Assembly (NCBI GenBank): GCA_022059125.1
Contig: JAEUWY010000004.1
Coordinates: 4,216,001-4,280,000 of the forward strand
Reading direction: 5' to 3'
Origin: Corynespora cassiicola
Lineage: Eukaryota; Ascomycota; Dothideomycetes; Pleosporales; Corynesporascaceae
Length of the DNA: 64,000 bases
Part shown: positions 61,922-64,000 of the stretch, in pieces
How the letters are laid out: each line of letters begins with the position of its first letter
Numbering within the stretch: the first letter of the stretch is position 1
Translations under genes and position numbers: made by a program
The notes under the pieces: model-generated
What the model was told of the DNA's origin: nothing
Databases searched by the model: none
What the model saw: the letters and a program-made list of their open reading frames with translations, nothing else

Positions 61922-63423
61922 ATGCTGTCGCAATTCCTCAAGCCTTCCGCCGCCCGGTCCGCGAGTGTCCTGGGACAGGTGACAAAGAACCGCATTCAGG
62001 CTCGCTTCCTTGCCACTGTGCAAAACACTGGCTCTCGTCAAGTACCTGCTCCCCAGCGCAAGTCCACCCCCATTTCGACCGAGAGGGCCACATTCACCAT
62101 CAAGGTATGTATTCGTCCCAATTGGGTCCAGACGCGTCACTCACCGCTTTTTAGAATGGGCCAATCTTTTCCGGAAAGTCGTTTGGCGCCAAAGCCAACA
62201 TCTCCGGTGAGGCCGTCTTCACCACCTCGCTCGTTGGATACCCCGAGTCTATGACCGATCCTTCCTACCGTGGTCAGATCCTCGTCTTCACCCAGCCCCT
62301 AATTGGCAACTATGGTGTCCCTTCTGCGGCTCGGGACGAGCACGGCCTGCTCCGCTACTTTGAGTCCCCCTACATCCAGGCTGCCGGTATCGTCGTCCAG
62401 GACTATGCCCTGAAGCACAGCCACTGGACTGCCGTCGAGAGTCTTGCCCAGTGGTGTGCCCGTGAGGGTGTTCCCGCCATTTCCGGTGTCGACACCCGTG
62501 AGGTCGTCACCTACCTCCGTGAGCAGGGTTCTTCTCTGGCTCGCATCACCATCGGCGAGGAGTATGATGCCGACGAGGACGAGGCCTACATTGACCCCGA
62601 GGCCATCAACCTTGTTCGCAGGGTCAGCACCAAGGCTCCCTTCCACGTGAGCTCCTCTCTCGGAGATATGCACGTTGCCTTGATCGACTGTGGTGTCAAG
62701 GAGAACATTCTCCGCAGCCTCGTCTCCCGTGGTGCCAGCGTCACCTGCTTCCCCTTCGACTACCCCATCCACAAGGTCGCTCACCACTTCGATGGTGTCT
62801 TCATCTCCAACGGACCCGGTGACCCGACTCACTGCACGTCCACCGTCTACAACCTCCGCAAGTTGTTCGAGAGCTCCCAGATCCCCGTCATGGGCATCTG
62901 CATGGGTCACCAACTGATTGCCCTCGCCGCCGGTGCTAAGACCCTCAAGCTCAAGTACGGAAACCGTGCTCACAACATCCCTGCCCTCGACCTCACCACT
63001 GGCAAGTGCCACATCACCTCCCAGAACCACGGATACGCCGTCGACCCCACCACCCTCCCCTCGGAGTGGAGGGAGTACTTCACCAACCTCAACGACCAGT
63101 CCAATGAGGGTCTGATCCACGCCTCCCGCCCCATCTTCAGCGCCCAGTTCCACCCCGAGGCCAAGGGAGGCCCGCTTGACTCTGCCTACCTCTTCGACAA
63201 GTACGTCGAGAGCGTCAAGAAGTACAAGGACCACCAGGCCGTCTTCTCCGACAGGAACAACAAGCCCAGCCCGCTCCTGGTCGACCTGCTCAGCAAGGAG
63301 CGTGTCGGCGTCCACCCGGATGCTCCCGACTTTGAGGGTTATGCCCCTGGAAAGATTGAGCCCGAGGTCGTCGTCGACCACCAGGGCACCCCCGCGCCCC
63401 AGGTGATTGCGGCCGCTGCTTAA
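61922..63423 (+). CDS. CPA1: Carbamoyl-phosphate synthase, arginine-specific, small subunit
   Basis: The exons are 61922-62104 and 62155-63423, giving 483 residues; the intron is 50 nt (GTATGT donor, TTTTAG acceptor). An Arg/Ser/Ala-rich presequence (about 1-40) indicates mitochondrial import, as for Neurospora ARG-2. The CPSase small-subunit N domain follows ([24 protein letters not shown]). The C-terminal class-I glutamine amidotransferase has nucleophile Cys310 in MGICMGHQL and His394/Glu396 in FHPEAKGGP. It releases ammonia from glutamine for the large subunit, which makes carbamoyl phosphate for citrulline and arginine. Codon use is strongly C-biased, as in highly expressed fungal genes. 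Translation is probably controlled by the attenuator uORF just upstream. Confidence 0.98.
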
Positions 63424-64000
63424 GGTGTCAATGTCCTTGTCTCGAGAGTTTGCATGGATAGCGTTTGGTCTGGGTAGTTTGGAGTTTTGCTTGTTTGCCT
63501 GCTTGGTCTTTTTTTTATGAATTCTTGCTGCCACTTTTCTCTAAATTGAAATATGGATGGAAAGGCAGAATGATTGGGCCGGCCTGAAATGGTTTGGATG
63601 GGAGGGTATGGGATGGGAGGGTATCGTTTGTTGCCTGCAAATAGTCGCCTGGTTCAATGGAATATCAATATCAACATGAAAATCACAAGAGCGCATCGTC
63701 TTTGCCATACATGGTGAGGACATGGTGAGGAAATGTTGTCATGTACATGTGTGTAGTAAGTGCATTTTCCAAGTATTTGTGGATCGCTCAAGTGGTATCT
63801 ACGCAGTGCGAGGCATACATGCCATGGGGTAAGCAAGGACCGCCGCGTACTCCAGGAGCCTGTATCTCGTTCCCATCCCTTCCCACCCCTTTCCATTCAT
63901 AGCCCGAGCCCCAACTCCGATCCAAAAATAACAAAACAATGAGAGTAAAAAAAAAGGGATAGGAATAGCACCCCCCCCCCCCCCCCCCCAAATCAACCCT
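63424..64000. other. CPA1 3' flank
   Basis: No coding frame was supported. There is a repeat of GGATGGGAGGGTAT at 63596-63625, and a run of 19 C at 63971-63989 near the window end, whose exact length may be unreliable. Confidence 0.55.
63971..63989. repeat. Poly-C run
   Basis: Nineteen consecutive C bases close to the window edge. Such runs are prone to length error in sequencing. Confidence 0.85.

Noticed and set aside
62299..63534. Long minus-strand open frame (411 codons) opposite CPA1
   Set aside because: It is the mirror of the strongly C-ending codon use of CPA1; its Val/Gly/Asp-rich translation has no domain.

Overview
The window is nuclear DNA of a filamentous ascomycete (Pezizomycotina). 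The evidence is the many short introns (mostly 45-90 nt, GTRNGT donors, CTGAC or CTAAC branch sites just before the acceptor), Zn2Cys6 clusters, secreted glycosidases and effector-like proteins, and an arginine attenuator peptide upstream ORF. I did not assign a genus. Eighteen protein-coding genes and one regulatory uORF are supported; exon borders were worked out by hand from reading frame, splice sites and family continuity.

Layout. 1-4757 is gene-poor. 4758-6828 holds a divergent pair of secreted proteins: an effector-like protein (-) and a six-cysteine small secreted protein (+). 9215-11076 is a DHA2-type MFS exporter (-). 11662-26121 is the 14.5 kb midasin gene MDN1/REA1 (-), which shares a promoter region with mitochondrial ribosomal protein bL12m (+). 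Then come CTK3 (-), P5C reductase (+) and a RING/RS-rich protein (-). 34691-41433 is an accessory metabolic stretch: alpha/beta hydrolase (+), FAD-linked oxidase (-) and GH16 glucanase (+). 41434-46281 is a 4.8 kb AT-rich gene desert with a pyrimidine-rich, microsatellite-bearing right edge. 46282-57122 carries signalling and regulatory genes: a protein kinase (-), an unrecognised coiled-coil protein (-), Cdc42 (-) and a regulator with two tandem Zn2Cys6 clusters (+). Cdc42 and the regulator are separated by about 2 kb of GC-rich, repeat-laden DNA. The right end has a GH3 beta-glucosidase (+) and CPA1, the arginine-specific carbamoyl-phosphate synthase small subunit (+), with its attenuator uORF.

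Functional themes are ribosome assembly and mitochondrial translation (MDN1, bL12m), RNA polymerase II CTD phosphorylation (CTK3), proline and arginine synthesis (P5CR, CPA1), polarity signalling (Cdc42) and plant-polymer or host-interface secretion (GH16, GH3, the two secreted proteins). They do not form one pathway or an obvious biosynthetic cluster.

The observations most worth following are: the attenuator peptide uORF split by two introns with a 13-nt microexon; a 408-residue regulator ending in two identically spaced Zn2Cys6 clusters behind a possible C-C-H-H zinc module; a RING protein with RBBP6/Mpe1-like cysteine spacing and an RS tail but no DWNN domain; and an FAD oxidase with Asn where relatives carry the flavin-linking His.
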